64,000 nt of DNA, from assembly GCF_001913155.1 (NCBI RefSeq), contig NZ_CP018760.1:4030001-4094000 (forward strand), in the 5' to 3' direction. Positions 8,239-17,106 of this stretch are shown in pieces (within the stretch, counting starts at the first letter, position 1; every line of letters begins with the position of its first letter). This DNA is from Maribacter hydrothermalis (lineage in GTDB: Bacteria > Bacteroidota > Bacteroidia > Flavobacteriales > Flavobacteriaceae). The notes under the pieces are model-generated. The model was given only the letters and a program-made list of their open reading frames with translations, had not been told where the DNA came from and did no database searches. Position numbers and translations under genes: made by a program.

Positions 8239-10416
8239 TCAATTATTTAACCAATACGTGAATTTTAGCGTTAATCCCCAATTACGACTTTGATAAGGTT
8301 CTATAAAATAGTTATTGGTATACACAATAAATAAATCTGACGCAGGAGTGTAGCGCCATTGAAAACGTGAATTGATATTAAAATTATTACTTTGTTCATT
8401 ATACTGCAGCAGGTTTGCAAAAAAGAGTTTATTGGTAAATGTGATATCTGCCTCGGCACCAATTAACCAAAATTCATTGGTGTGCCACGGAGCCGGTAAA
8501 TTAATGTGATTATAGTTTAGGTTGGCTTTTAAACTTACATAAGGCTGAAATCGATAACCAATTTCACTTGTTAAACTTGTTCTATTTCCGCCTTCATAAT
8601 AACCTCCTAACCGACCTTCTAAAGCATAAGTTAATAGACTTTGAGGCTTAGATTGAAATTCCCATCCAAAAGCATTCCAATTATGTTTACTGCCAGTGGA
8701 CAAATTTGCAATGCCAAGTCCGCTAGGGTCAAAAGGAGAAAGTAATTCTACATAATCATCAGATAAAAAGAACATTAAACTGCTCCGTTTTCTAAAATCA
8801 AAAGTGTACGCCATATATGCCGTATGATCTGTTTCTTTTAATTTTTCATTGAAGTAATAAAATCCGTTTAATTCTGGTCCGTGACTAAGTATGGGCCCTG
8901 CTTTCGGAAAAAATAAATGACCTGCTTTTCCTGATAGGTTTTTATAGCCTCTTCGTCGTACAAAACCAACTTCCGCTGAATAATCATTGCTTACCCATTC
9001 TTCCTGCAAGCGTACATTCCATTTACGACTGGTATATTCTAAATGAGCACCTTGGGTAAACCCACTATCATCATCTGTAGGAGCAAAGGATTTTAAGAGA
9101 AACGCCTTTCCATTCCATGCATTATTAGCTGAGGCTAAATTGTATTCTACACCTAAATTTCTGTTGTATTTAGCATATATATCAATTAAGGAATCATTCT
9201 CTTGTGGATAGTTGATAGATTGTTTGTTGACGAACATCATACCAATGCTACTTCGACCAAATATCTTTCGCTGCAATGATAAAACAGCAAAGTTTTGACT
9301 AGGCTGACCAGATGTATCAACAGGTGCTGTCTGCATATCCATAACGCCTAAACGCCATTTGTCATTTAAATTACCACTTATACGAGCACCTGCTTGTATA
9401 GGTACATTCAGGCCTATTCTGCGTGAAAAGAAAGGTCTAATGGTTTCATACCCAAAATTGGCAAACAAATCGCCGTTCTCTAAAAAGAACTGTCTACGCT
9501 CGGGAAAAAACAATTCAAAACGGTCTAAATTAGTTATTTGGCGGTCTACTTCAACTTGTGAAAAATCTGGGTTTACCGTTAAATCTAAATTTAACGAGGA
9601 GGTAAGACTAAACTTTATATCGCCCCCAATTTTACCATTGGTCTTAACGCTTCCGTCAATTTCTTGATTTTGTTTTATATCGCCCAATACATAAGGAATA
9701 ATAGAAAAGTTTGTTCCAGGAGCGGGTGGTGGGCTATCCCAAACCAATGTACCTGAATAGGCGAGAGATGCGGTGGGAAATTGGCGAGGAATAGGGGTCC
9801 AGCTAGACTTTTCACTTGATTTTAAATCTAATCGACTAAAATTTATTCCCCATTCTTTAACACCTTCCTCATATCTTATAGATTTAAAAGGTACGGCCAT
9901 TTCAAAGACCCATTTATCCTTATTACGGGTTACTGCAGATATCCATTTACTGTCCCAATTCAAATCAATTTTTGATCCGTCATACATTGTACCGTCCCAT
10001 TGTGCCCCGTATGCATTTGAGCCAAATGAAAAACCAGTAGTTTGATTATTGTAAGGGTCTAAAAAAAGCAGAAAATTGTCGTTCTTACCAAATGAAAAAT
10101 CTCTTCGTAACGACTCTACAAAGTAATTTGCTTTTGTTGCATTATAAAAAGTGGCCAAGAGGTATAAATTATCATCATCATAGGTCATTTTTATGGTGGT
10201 TGGCTCGGTAGCTTTACGGTCGTCCATAGGAAGTACCATAAAAAAATGATTTGCTTCTTCGGCCACGCTCCACGCTTGTTCATCACCTACACCATCTATT
10301 ATTATAGAACTTGTTGCTTTTTTAATATGTAGCCGGTATTCTTCATTTTTCTTTTGAGAATTAGCCCTAAGTACTAGAAGTAAAATCAGAATCCAAAAAA
10401 GTCTGTAAAGTTTCAT
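8239..10416 (-). CDS. DUF5916 outer-membrane protein with CBM9-like N-terminus
   Basis: This 725-residue protein starts with a signal peptide (cleavage near residue 20, after RANS). A CBM9-like carbohydrate-binding beta-sandwich follows (about 30-230; IDGVGDEQAW, YDDDNLYLLATF, FLDPYNN). The DUF5916 region, about 245-725, has many alternating aromatic strands and the phrase FFPERRQFFLENGDLF typical of the family, and is probably an outer-membrane beta-barrel. The last residues (FTYWLNN) resemble a beta-barrel end. It lies 117 bases downstream of the TonB-dependent receptor on the same strand, separated by an AT-rich hairpin. The substrate is unknown; a role in binding or passage of a glycan or glycoconjugate is inference from the CBM9-like part. 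Confidence 0.88.
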   Translation of the reverse strand: MKLYRLFWILILLLVLRANSQKKNEEYRLHIKKATSSIIIDGVGDEQAWSVAEEANHFFMVLPMDDRKATEPTTIKMTYDDDNLYLLATFYNATKANYFVESLRRDFSFGKNDNFLLFLDPYNNQTTGFSFGSNAYGAQWDGTMYDGSKIDLNWDSKWISAVTRNKDKWVFEMAVPFKSIRYEEGVKEWGINFSRLDLKSSEKSSWTPIPRQFPTASLAYSGTLVWDSPPPAPGTNFSIIPYVLGDIKQNQEIDGSVKTNGKIGGDIKFSLTSSLNLDLTVNPDFSQVEVDRQITNLDRFELFFPERRQFFLENGDLFANFGYETIRPFFSRRIGLNVPIQAGARISGNLNDKWRLGVMDMQTAPVDTSGQPSQNFAVLSLQRKIFGRSSIGMMFVNKQSINYPQENDSLIDIYAKYNRNLGVEYNLASANNAWNGKAFLLKSFAPTDDDSGFTQGAHLEYTSRKWNVRLQEEWVSNDYSAEVGFVRRRGYKNLSGKAGHLFFPKAGPILSHGPELNGFYYFNEKLKETDHTAYMAYTFDFRKRSSLMFFLSDDYVELLSPFDPSGLGIANLSTGSKHNWNAFGWEFQSKPQSLLTYALEGRLGGYYEGGNRTSLTSEIGYRFQPYVSLKANLNYNHINLPAPWHTNEFWLIGAEADITFTNKLFFANLLQYNEQSNNFNINSRFQWRYTPASDLFIVYTNNYFIEPYQSRNWGLTLKFTYWLNN

Positions 10417-10471
10417 TGATTTTCATTGAACGATACAACTTACTTAAAAATAAAGTGACAGCAATACTAGA

Positions 10472-10512
10472 TAACAAATAATCTTATTTTTATCAAACAA
10501 GATTATTTGTTA
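10472..10512. terminator. 14-bp perfect AT-rich hairpin between the receptor and DUF5916 genes
   Basis: TAACAAATAATCTT (10472-10485) and its exact reverse complement (10499-10512) flank a 13-base loop. The hairpin lies just after the stop of the TonB receptor and before the DUF5916 start on the minus strand. There is no T-run, so it may attenuate transcription or protect mRNA ends rather than fully terminate. Confidence 0.5.
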
Positions 10513-10533
10513 CACCTGATTAATACGTTCTAC

Positions 10534-12786
10534 TTAAAATCGCACAGATACTTTTCCTCTTAAATAAAATGGAGTACCGGGAGTGAAATGAATTTCTTCT
10601 ACTGATGCCGTTTCGTTGAACAATCTACTTTCTGTAGCGAACTGGGTTTCGTTCCATTCTGTATCAAATAGATTTTCGACGATGATACCAACTGTCCAGT
10701 TTTTAATTTGATAGTTAAGATTTAAGTCGGTAACAAAATATCCTTCTGCAACAATACTATTGTCTTCATTTGCAGCTCTGTCACCCAAATATCGATAGTT
10801 TAAGTTACCCGAAAAATTACCAATATCACTAAAAGATAATCCACCTACCGCAGTGAAATCTGGTGCTAAAGGGATATAATCTTCTCCATCTGGTTCTGCC
10901 GTGCTTCTAGCATACGTATAGTTTACATCACCATAAAGGTATAACCAATCTAACATTTGATATCGTGCACCAACCTCTACGCCAACTCTTCTTGTTTTTC
11001 CACTCGGTTCCACAATACCTGCATCACCTACATACACAAATTCCTGGTCTAAGAACAAGCCCCATAAAGTGGCATTCATTACTAGTTTGTCAATTGGTTT
11101 AATAATTGTTCCAAAATCAACGCCGTATGCTTTAGGAAGTATATCTTTACCTTCGTTTGCCGTAACTACACGAGCATCGTTAGAGTGAAAGCCAATCCCT
11201 GTTTTCAAGAATAATTGCCAGTCCTTGTTTACGGCATAAAGGGTATTCAACTTAGGGCTCACTATTGCCTTACTTTCGCTTTTATTGTCATAAGTTTCAC
11301 TTAGTTTATTCTCATAATCGAAGTTAAAATAGTCTAAACGAATAGACGGATTAAATGTCCAGTTTCCGGTTTTATATTCGCCATCAACAAAACCGTACAT
11401 ATTGGTTTCATCAACATCACCAAATGCATATTGTTCTAAAACTGTTTTTCTATTTAAAGTGTGCTCTAAGGTTACATCATCTACGTTATCATTTCTAAAC
11501 CCGATTCCTGCAGAATATTTAAACCTATCATCAGTACCTACGGCAATATCAATTTGTTCAAAAACAGTTTCAGCCCCCATTACTGTTCTATCTTCATACT
11601 GTCTTATTTGATCTCCATTAACAGTGTCTTCTAAAAAAAATGTGAAATTTGAAAACAGCTCAAAATCATATTTACTTACAAAAGCTCTGGTCTTTAAAAA
11701 TTGATCTTCACCTAAAAATTTAGTATGATTCAACATTAAATTTGTTCTGCTAGTTTTACCACCTTCCGTGTCATCTATAGCACCAAAACGACCTATAATG
11801 TTTTGATCAATTGCGCGTTGTGGAATTTGACCAGAAGCATCCCATTTACTTTGAAAGTGAGAGGCAGTTAATGTAAGTTCTTCTTTTCCTATATCCTTAT
11901 AATGATAACGTCCAAGAATATTTATACGGTTAAAATTCTGTGGAGAATTAAATGGTCCATCGGTTAAATAAACTTCTGAAGCTACGTAGGCATCGCTCTT
12001 GCTGCTTTCTAAAATATTGAAAAGACCTACCAATCTATTTGTATTAAATTGTCCCGTTTCATAGGAGACCATACTTTTATCAATACTTTTTTTAAGGTTT
12101 AAATCTACATATCCTGCGGTATTAAAATCTCCTTTATCCGCATAATACGGACCTTTTCCAAAATCAATATTGTCTATAGTTTCTGGTATTACAAAGTGTA
12201 AATCTGCATATCCCTGTCCGTGTGCGTGAGACACCATATTCACAGGCATACCATCTACACTTATGGCAACATCAGTACCGTGGTCAACATCAAACCCTCT
12301 TAAGAAAATTTGCTCAGCCTTACCACCGCCGGCATGTTGACCAATGATTAAACCAGGTACTTTTCTAAGAATTTCTTGAGATGATTTTACAGGATCATTC
12401 TGTACATCTACATTCACAATTCTACTCATAGCATCAACCTTGGATACGACCACAACCTGTTCTAAATTGATGCTGGATTCATTTAAAGTGATTTTTACAC
12501 CATCCTCTAAATGGTTTTGTTTTACAACTAGGATAAAAGTTTCAAATCCTAAATTAGAAAAATATACAGAATCATTTACTGTACTTGCCGGTAGTGAAAA
12601 TGTTCCAGATAGGTTTGTATGACTATGCTGCCCCGTAGTCTGATTAAATATCCCCACATTTTCAAGAGCTACACCTTCTTTATCGGTTACTTTACCTTTA
12701 AGATTTTGTGCGTTCACTAAGGTTAACCCACTTAAAAAAAATATAAAGGATAGCAGCTTTAACGCCCTGATTTTGATAAAATTCAT
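10534..12786 (-). CDS. TonB-dependent outer-membrane receptor
   Basis: This 750-residue TonB-dependent receptor has a signal peptide (about residues 1-26), a carboxypeptidase-regulatory-like domain (about 28-115, LKGKVTDKEG), a plug domain (about 125-240, IFLRGFDVDHGTDVAISVDG) and a 22-strand-type barrel ending in GKVSVRF. Such receptors use the proton motive force through TonB to import large or scarce substrates. No SusD-like gene lies beside it, which argues against a classical polysaccharide-uptake locus. The plug holds a His-rich segment (VSHAHGQGYADLHF) that could contact a metal or metal chelate; this is inference. It is the first gene of a possible two-gene unit with DUF5916. Confidence 0.93.
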   Translation of the reverse strand: MNFIKIRALKLLSFIFFLSGLTLVNAQNLKGKVTDKEGVALENVGIFNQTTGQHSHTNLSGTFSLPASTVNDSVYFSNLGFETFILVVKQNHLEDGVKITLNESSINLEQVVVVSKVDAMSRIVNVDVQNDPVKSSQEILRKVPGLIIGQHAGGGKAEQIFLRGFDVDHGTDVAISVDGMPVNMVSHAHGQGYADLHFVIPETIDNIDFGKGPYYADKGDFNTAGYVDLNLKKSIDKSMVSYETGQFNTNRLVGLFNILESSKSDAYVASEVYLTDGPFNSPQNFNRINILGRYHYKDIGKEELTLTASHFQSKWDASGQIPQRAIDQNIIGRFGAIDDTEGGKTSRTNLMLNHTKFLGEDQFLKTRAFVSKYDFELFSNFTFFLEDTVNGDQIRQYEDRTVMGAETVFEQIDIAVGTDDRFKYSAGIGFRNDNVDDVTLEHTLNRKTVLEQYAFGDVDETNMYGFVDGEYKTGNWTFNPSIRLDYFNFDYENKLSETYDNKSESKAIVSPKLNTLYAVNKDWQLFLKTGIGFHSNDARVVTANEGKDILPKAYGVDFGTIIKPIDKLVMNATLWGLFLDQEFVYVGDAGIVEPSGKTRRVGVEVGARYQMLDWLYLYGDVNYTYARSTAEPDGEDYIPLAPDFTAVGGLSFSDIGNFSGNLNYRYLGDRAANEDNSIVAEGYFVTDLNLNYQIKNWTVGIIVENLFDTEWNETQFATESRLFNETASVEEIHFTPGTPFYLRGKVSVRF

Positions 12787-12992
12787 AACTATTTAATTTA
12801 GATTGTCTTTAACTGTACTTACGACAAAAAAAATAGAAAGTTTCAAAAAATTAAAAAAGGGCAAACATAAAATTTAAAAATAGCAAAAAAACTTATTTCG
12901 GTATAATAACAATAATTTAACGATATAAGTTAATATGCCACTGTAATTAGGTGAATCTTTGAAGTAGAACAAGAAATAGATATTTTCAAGAT

Positions 12993-14102
12993 ATGAGAAA
13001 TCAATTATTATTAGAGACTTTAGATAAAAATTTAAACCTTAAAAATAGGGTTGTCATGGCTCCTATGACCAGAAGTAGGGCAGCAAATGACGGTAATGAA
13101 CCTACAGAAGATTTACATGTTCCCTATTACGCGCAAAGAGCTTCAGCGGGGTTAATAATAACAGAAGGCTCTCAAGTATCGAAACAAGCCGTTGGTTATG
13201 TAAATACCCCTGGCATTTATTCTAAAGATCAAGTAGCGGGATGGAAAAAAGTAACCAAAGCCGTTCACGATAAAGGTGGAAAGATTTTTATACAATTGTG
13301 GCATGTAGGGCGAATGTCGCATCCTGATTTTCACAATGGTGATTTACCATTAGCCCCATCCGCAATAAATCCCAATGCAGAATCTTACACCCCTGAAGGT
13401 TTTAAAGACACCGTAACGCCTAAAGCAATGACCGTAGCTGAAATTAAACAAACGGTAACGGATTTTAAAAATGCAGCGAAAAATGCTGTCGAAGCAGGAT
13501 TTGACGGAGTTGAGATACACTCTTCCAACGGATATTTGTTTCATCAATTTTTTAATGGAACTTCTAATCATAGAACAGATGCGTATGGGGGAAGTATTGA
13601 AAACAGGACCCGTTTCTTTTTCGAAGTTTTAGATGCCATAAAAGAAGTATTACCGCAAGAGAAAATCGGAGCTAGGTTTAATCCGTCTTTAAACAATATG
13701 TTCGGTATTACTATGGATGAAGAAACCATACCTACCTTTGAATATATCATTAAGAGATTAAATAATTACAACTTAGCATATATTCATTTGTCAGAGCCAT
13801 TTAATGATGTTTCAGATATATCATACGCCATAGAAAACATTGCAAAACATTTTAGGCCTTTGTATAATGGAACATTGATGATCAATGCAGGATTTGATCA
13901 AGAATCAGGCAATAAGGTAATTGAAGATGGCAATGCTGATTTAGTAGCATTTGGTAAGCTTTATATTTCTAATCCAGATTTGGTGGAGCGCTTTCAGCAT
14001 AATTTTCCATTGGCAGAATGGGATAATGACACTTTTTATACACCTGGTAAAGAAGGTTATACAGATTACCCGACGTATAAACATGCAACGGAACACGTTT
14101 AA
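12993..14102 (+). CDS. Old Yellow Enzyme-family alkene reductase (NemA-like)
   Basis: This 369-residue FMN-dependent ene-reductase is close to the usual family length. It reduces activated C=C bonds of alpha,beta-unsaturated carbonyls, and often maleimides or nitro-compounds, with NAD(P)H. The catalytic set is visible: the substrate-binding H176 and N179 in HSSNGYL, with proton donor Y181. The N-terminal FMN contact region APMTRSRA (residues 23-30) and the phosphate-binding NAGF and AFGKLYISNP segments are also present. It is cytoplasmic, with no signal peptide. The OsmC gene follows after 33 bases, so the two probably form an operon against electrophile and peroxide stress. A weak -7-like AATCTTTG lies at 12954-12961. 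Confidence 0.93.
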   Translation: MRNQLLLETLDKNLNLKNRVVMAPMTRSRAANDGNEPTEDLHVPYYAQRASAGLIITEGSQVSKQAVGYVNTPGIYSKDQVAGWKKVTKAVHDKGGKIFIQLWHVGRMSHPDFHNGDLPLAPSAINPNAESYTPEGFKDTVTPKAMTVAEIKQTVTDFKNAAKNAVEAGFDGVEIHSSNGYLFHQFFNGTSNHRTDAYGGSIENRTRFFFEVLDAIKEVLPQEKIGARFNPSLNNMFGITMDEETIPTFEYIIKRLNNYNLAYIHLSEPFNDVSDISYAIENIAKHFRPLYNGTLMINAGFDQESGNKVIEDGNADLVAFGKLYISNPDLVERFQHNFPLAEWDNDTFYTPGKEGYTDYPTYKHATEHV

Positions 14103-14135
14103 AAAAATATTTATAAACTATTAAATTATTAAAGT

Positions 14136-14552
14136 ATGAATTTTAAAAGAAAAGCATCCGCAACTTGGAAAGGTAGCGGAAAAGAAGGTCAAGGATTTTT
14201 GACTACAGAAAGTACAGTGTTACAGGATACACAATACGCTTACAAAACAAGGTTTGAAAATGGCAAGGGAACAAACCCCGAAGAATTGATTGGAGCAGCC
14301 CACGCTGGTTGTTTTTCTATGCAATTAAGTTTTTTATTGGGAGAAGAAGGTTTTACCCCTAATTCTCTAGATGTCGAAGCTGAAGTCGAGTTTAAAGATG
14401 GTGAAATTGTCAAGATAATCTTAGATTTAAAAGGAGATGTACCTAATATTAAAGCTGATAAATTCAATGAAATTGCAGACAAGGCTAAATCAGTATGTCC
14501 TGTTTCGAAATTATTAAATGCGGAAATTGAGCTTAATTCGCGGTTAAGTTAA
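14136..14552 (+). CDS. OsmC family peroxiredoxin
   Basis: This 138-residue protein is a member of the OsmC/Ohr family, thiol peroxidases that detoxify hydroperoxides. Both catalytic cysteines are visible: C59 in AAHAGCFSM and C121 in SVCPVSK. The early segment ATWKGSGKEGQG matches OsmC itself rather than Ohr. Its length equals the family norm. It is the second gene after the Old Yellow Enzyme, 33 bases away, and a strong intrinsic terminator follows. The pair fits a small oxidative/electrophile stress operon. Confidence 0.93.
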   Translation: MNFKRKASATWKGSGKEGQGFLTTESTVLQDTQYAYKTRFENGKGTNPEELIGAAHAGCFSMQLSFLLGEEGFTPNSLDVEAEVEFKDGEIVKIILDLKGDVPNIKADKFNEIADKAKSVCPVSKLLNAEIELNSRLS

Positions 14553-14572
14553 TTCAAGATTTTCACGACTGT

Positions 14573-14596
14573 AAAAGCAGCTATTTGGCTGCTTTT
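14573..14596 (+). terminator. Intrinsic terminator after OsmC
   Basis: AAAAGCAGC (14573-14581) pairs perfectly with GCTGCTTTT (14588-14596) around a 6-base loop. A T-rich tract (atattttt) follows. It lies 21 bases after the OsmC stop. Confidence 0.85.
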
Positions 14597-14762
14597 ATAT
14601 TTTTAGCAGTGTAAGCGTATTTTCTAAATATAATTCGTAATATTTTTTAAATATTAGTTCCCAGAACCTATATCATCGATTCGTTCTTCCTTTTGTATTG
14701 TATAAATAATAGGTCTTAGTTATATCATTCCTTTACAAATTTTAAATTTTTAAAGTAAACTA

Positions 14763-14837
14763 CCTCGGGGCAAGCCCACGAGGCATTCGCCCGAAACGAA
14801 CTTTTAATTTCGAGGCAAGCCTCGGGGTATTATACCC
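14763..14837. repeat. Compound palindromic intergenic element (three hairpins)
   Basis: Three adjacent hairpins occur in a GC-richer island: CCTCG/CGAGG (14763-14767 and 14779-14783), CGAGGC-aa-GCCTCG (14811-14824) and GGGTA-tta-TACCC (14825-14837). The composition differs sharply from the AT-rich surroundings. A related GAGGC-GCCTC hairpin occurs at 39868-39879. This looks like a dispersed intergenic repeat of the REP/MITE type rather than a terminator. I see no coding in the rest of 14597-15027. Confidence 0.55.
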
Positions 14838-15027
14838 TTTGGCGGTGCCAATTAAAATATAATTTATGCTTTCTAGCCATTACTAATTAGTATATGACAT
14901 TTAAATATGTGTTTATCAAAATATCATTTTAAAAGTATCGAATGCCAAGGTTTAGGATTAAGATTCTTTGTATACGAATCAATGATAACGACAGAATTTA
15001 ACCAACTTAACACCAAACAATTTGAAG

Positions 15028-15657
15028 ATGGAAAATGTATTAGTAGCTGGTGCTAATGGTACCACAGGAAAAAAAATAGTAAACCTTTTAAAAAGTTCTC
15101 AATATTTTGAGCCTATTGCAATGGTGCGTAAAAAAGAACAACAAGAACAGTTTAAAAAGAAGAATATTAAGTCAGTTTTAGGTGATTTGGAAAAAGATGT
15201 ATCGCATACAATAGAAAATATAGATAAAGTAATATTTGCCGCTGGATCAGGTGGCAAAAAGGTAGTTGAAGTAGATCAAGAGGGAGCTAAGAATTTAATT
15301 GATGTTTCTAAAAATGCAAATATCAAAAAGTTTGTAATGTTAAGTTCCATGGGAGCAGACAATCCTGAAGAAGCAAGCGATCTAAAAGATTATTTAAAGG
15401 CAAAACATAATGCAGATGAATACCTAAAATCGAGCAATTTAATGCACGCTATCGTAAGACCTGGTTCATTGACCAATGATGCTGGTACTGGTAAAATTGA
15501 ATTGAAATCTAAATTAAATAAGCAAGGTTCAATACCAAGAGAAGATGTAGCGCAAACCTTAGTGAGGTCGTTACATGATGACGCTGCTATAAATACTACT
15601 TTTGAAATCATACAGGGCGACACCCTAATCGGTAAAGCTATGGATGCAAATTATTAA
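15028..15657 (+). CDS. NAD(P)-binding atypical SDR (YwnB/NmrA-like)
   Basis: This 209-residue Rossmann-fold protein has the nucleotide-binding motif VLVAGANGTTGKKI at its start (GxxGxxG type). The strand-end segment MLSSMGAD and PGSLTND match atypical short-chain dehydrogenases of the NmrA/HTATIP2 group. Such proteins bind NAD(P) and may act as redox sensors or quinone-type reductases. ATG at 15028 is chosen. An in-frame TTG six bases upstream would add only two residues. It stands alone, with a repeat element upstream and a probable terminator downstream. Its reaction cannot be stated from sequence. Confidence 0.85.
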   Translation: MENVLVAGANGTTGKKIVNLLKSSQYFEPIAMVRKKEQQEQFKKKNIKSVLGDLEKDVSHTIENIDKVIFAAGSGGKKVVEVDQEGAKNLIDVSKNANIKKFVMLSSMGADNPEEASDLKDYLKAKHNADEYLKSSNLMHAIVRPGSLTNDAGTGKIELKSKLNKQGSIPREDVAQTLVRSLHDDAAINTTFEIIQGDTLIGKAMDANY

Positions 15658-15666
15658 GCAGTGTTG

Positions 15667-15703
15667 AAGTCAATTCTAACTTTTTTAAGGTTGGCTTTTT
15701 TAG
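15667..15703 (+). terminator. Probable intrinsic terminator after the NAD(P)-binding gene
   Basis: AAGTCAA (15667-15673) pairs with TTGGCTT (15691-15697), with one G-T wobble, and a run of T follows. The loop is 17 bases. It lies ten bases after the stop codon. Confidence 0.5.
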
Positions 15704-15788
15704 AATTAAAATAAGAGGTATAGCACTTTATAAAACTTTTTTACTAAACCATGTTGCGTATCTTCGTAATAAACTAAACAACCACAGT

Positions 15789-16979
15789 ATGAAAACATCA
15801 TTTTTAAGGATAACTTTAGCTATTGCTATGGTTGTTTCATTGCATTCTTGTAAAGAGAATAAGAAAGAAAGTAGTGACAATACGGTAAAAGAAATAGAAT
15901 TAGATAGTACAGATTTGGCATTGCTTGAGCTGAACATTCCAGAAGGATTTAAAATTGAAGTTTATGCAAGGGGTGTAGATGGTGCACGGTCTATGGCCAT
16001 GGGAGATAATGGGACTCTTTTCGTTGGGACTAGAACGGATAATAAAGTATATGCTATACAAGATACCAACGGAGATTTTAAAGCTGACAATATAATGGTT
16101 CTGGACACCATGGAGGTTCCTAATGGAATTGCTATGCGGAATGGCGATTTATATGTGGCTCAAGTAGGGAGTCTATGGAAATATCCAAATATTGAAAATC
16201 AGTTGGGTGACCAATTAGAAAAAGAATTGATATATGATGATTTTCCGAAGGAATTTCATCACGGATGGAAGTATATAGCTTTTGGACCTGATGATAAACT
16301 GTATGTACCTGTTGGAGCTCCTTGTAATATTTGTGACAAAACCGATGAAGATGAGCGATTTGCAACTATTTCAAGAATGGATCCTGACGGTAGTAACCGA
16401 GAAATTTATGCGAGGGGAGTTAGAAATTCAGTAGGTTTTACTTGGCACCCCGATACAAAACAATTTTGGTTTACGGACAATGGTCGCGATATGTTGGGAG
16501 ACGATATTCCTCCATGCGAACTTAACACCGTAACCGAAGTTGGTCAACATTTTGGATATCCATTTTGTCACGGTGGTATTGTAAAAGACCCTGAATTTGG
16601 TGATTTACGTCCTTGCTCAGATTTTGTTGCACCGGCATTACAATTAGATGCGCACGTAGCTCCATTAGCTATTAAGTTTTATACCGGTACTATGTTTCCT
16701 GCCAAATATCAAGGCAAAGCCTTCATTGCGGAACACGGTTCTTGGAACAGAAGTAAAAAAGTAGGTTATAGAATTATGATGGTCGATATTCTAGACGGCG
16801 AAGTTGTAGGTTCCGAACCATTTATTGACGGCTGGCTTGATGAAGTTGCCCAAAAAGCATCGGGTAGACCTGTAGATATGCTTGTAATGAAAGATGGATC
16901 TATGCTAATTTCCGATGATTTTGGCGATGCTATTTACCGACTTTCGTATAGTGATACAGCGTTAGCAAGCAACGAATAG
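15789..16979 (+). CDS. Sugar dehydrogenase-like (GSDH / sorbosone dehydrogenase type) lipoprotein
   Basis: This 396-residue beta-propeller protein belongs to the soluble glucose/sorbosone dehydrogenase family, whose characterised members oxidise sugars with PQQ. A signal peptide ends in a lipobox (LHSC, Cys near residue 21), so it is a predicted envelope lipoprotein. Family signatures include FGPDDKLYVPVG, YARGVRNSVGFTWHP, FTDNGRD and FIAEHGSWNRS. A cytochrome c motif (CxxCH) is absent; the pair CNIC is not followed by His. A -7-like TATCTTCG lies about 20 bases upstream of the start. No PQQ biosynthesis genes are in the window, so the cofactor must come from elsewhere. It is monocistronic, with a strong terminator after it. 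Confidence 0.88.
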   Translation: MKTSFLRITLAIAMVVSLHSCKENKKESSDNTVKEIELDSTDLALLELNIPEGFKIEVYARGVDGARSMAMGDNGTLFVGTRTDNKVYAIQDTNGDFKADNIMVLDTMEVPNGIAMRNGDLYVAQVGSLWKYPNIENQLGDQLEKELIYDDFPKEFHHGWKYIAFGPDDKLYVPVGAPCNICDKTDEDERFATISRMDPDGSNREIYARGVRNSVGFTWHPDTKQFWFTDNGRDMLGDDIPPCELNTVTEVGQHFGYPFCHGGIVKDPEFGDLRPCSDFVAPALQLDAHVAPLAIKFYTGTMFPAKYQGKAFIAEHGSWNRSKKVGYRIMMVDILDGEVVGSEPFIDGWLDEVAQKASGRPVDMLVMKDGSMLISDDFGDAIYRLSYSDTALASNE

Positions 16980-17002
16980 AAATAACAACATAGTATTTGA
17001 AT

Positions 17003-17030
17003 AAAAGCAGCCAAAACTGGCTGCTTTTTT
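17003..17030 (+). terminator. Intrinsic terminator after the sugar dehydrogenase gene
   Basis: AAAAGCAGCC (17003-17012) pairs perfectly with GGCTGCTTTT (17019-17028) around a 6-base loop, ending in a T-run. The stem is nearly identical to the OsmC terminator at 14573. Confidence 0.88.
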
Positions 17031-17106
17031 ATTACTTAACTGTTCAAGTTCTTTTTTCATACCTTATATTTATTGTTCAAATGTATTTCAACCTCAATAA
17101 TGTATC

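Noticed and set aside
9359..9667. A 102-codon plus-strand frame antisense to the DUF5916 gene
   Set aside because: The opposite frame encodes conserved DUF5916 sequence; this one has no recognisable domain or promoter.
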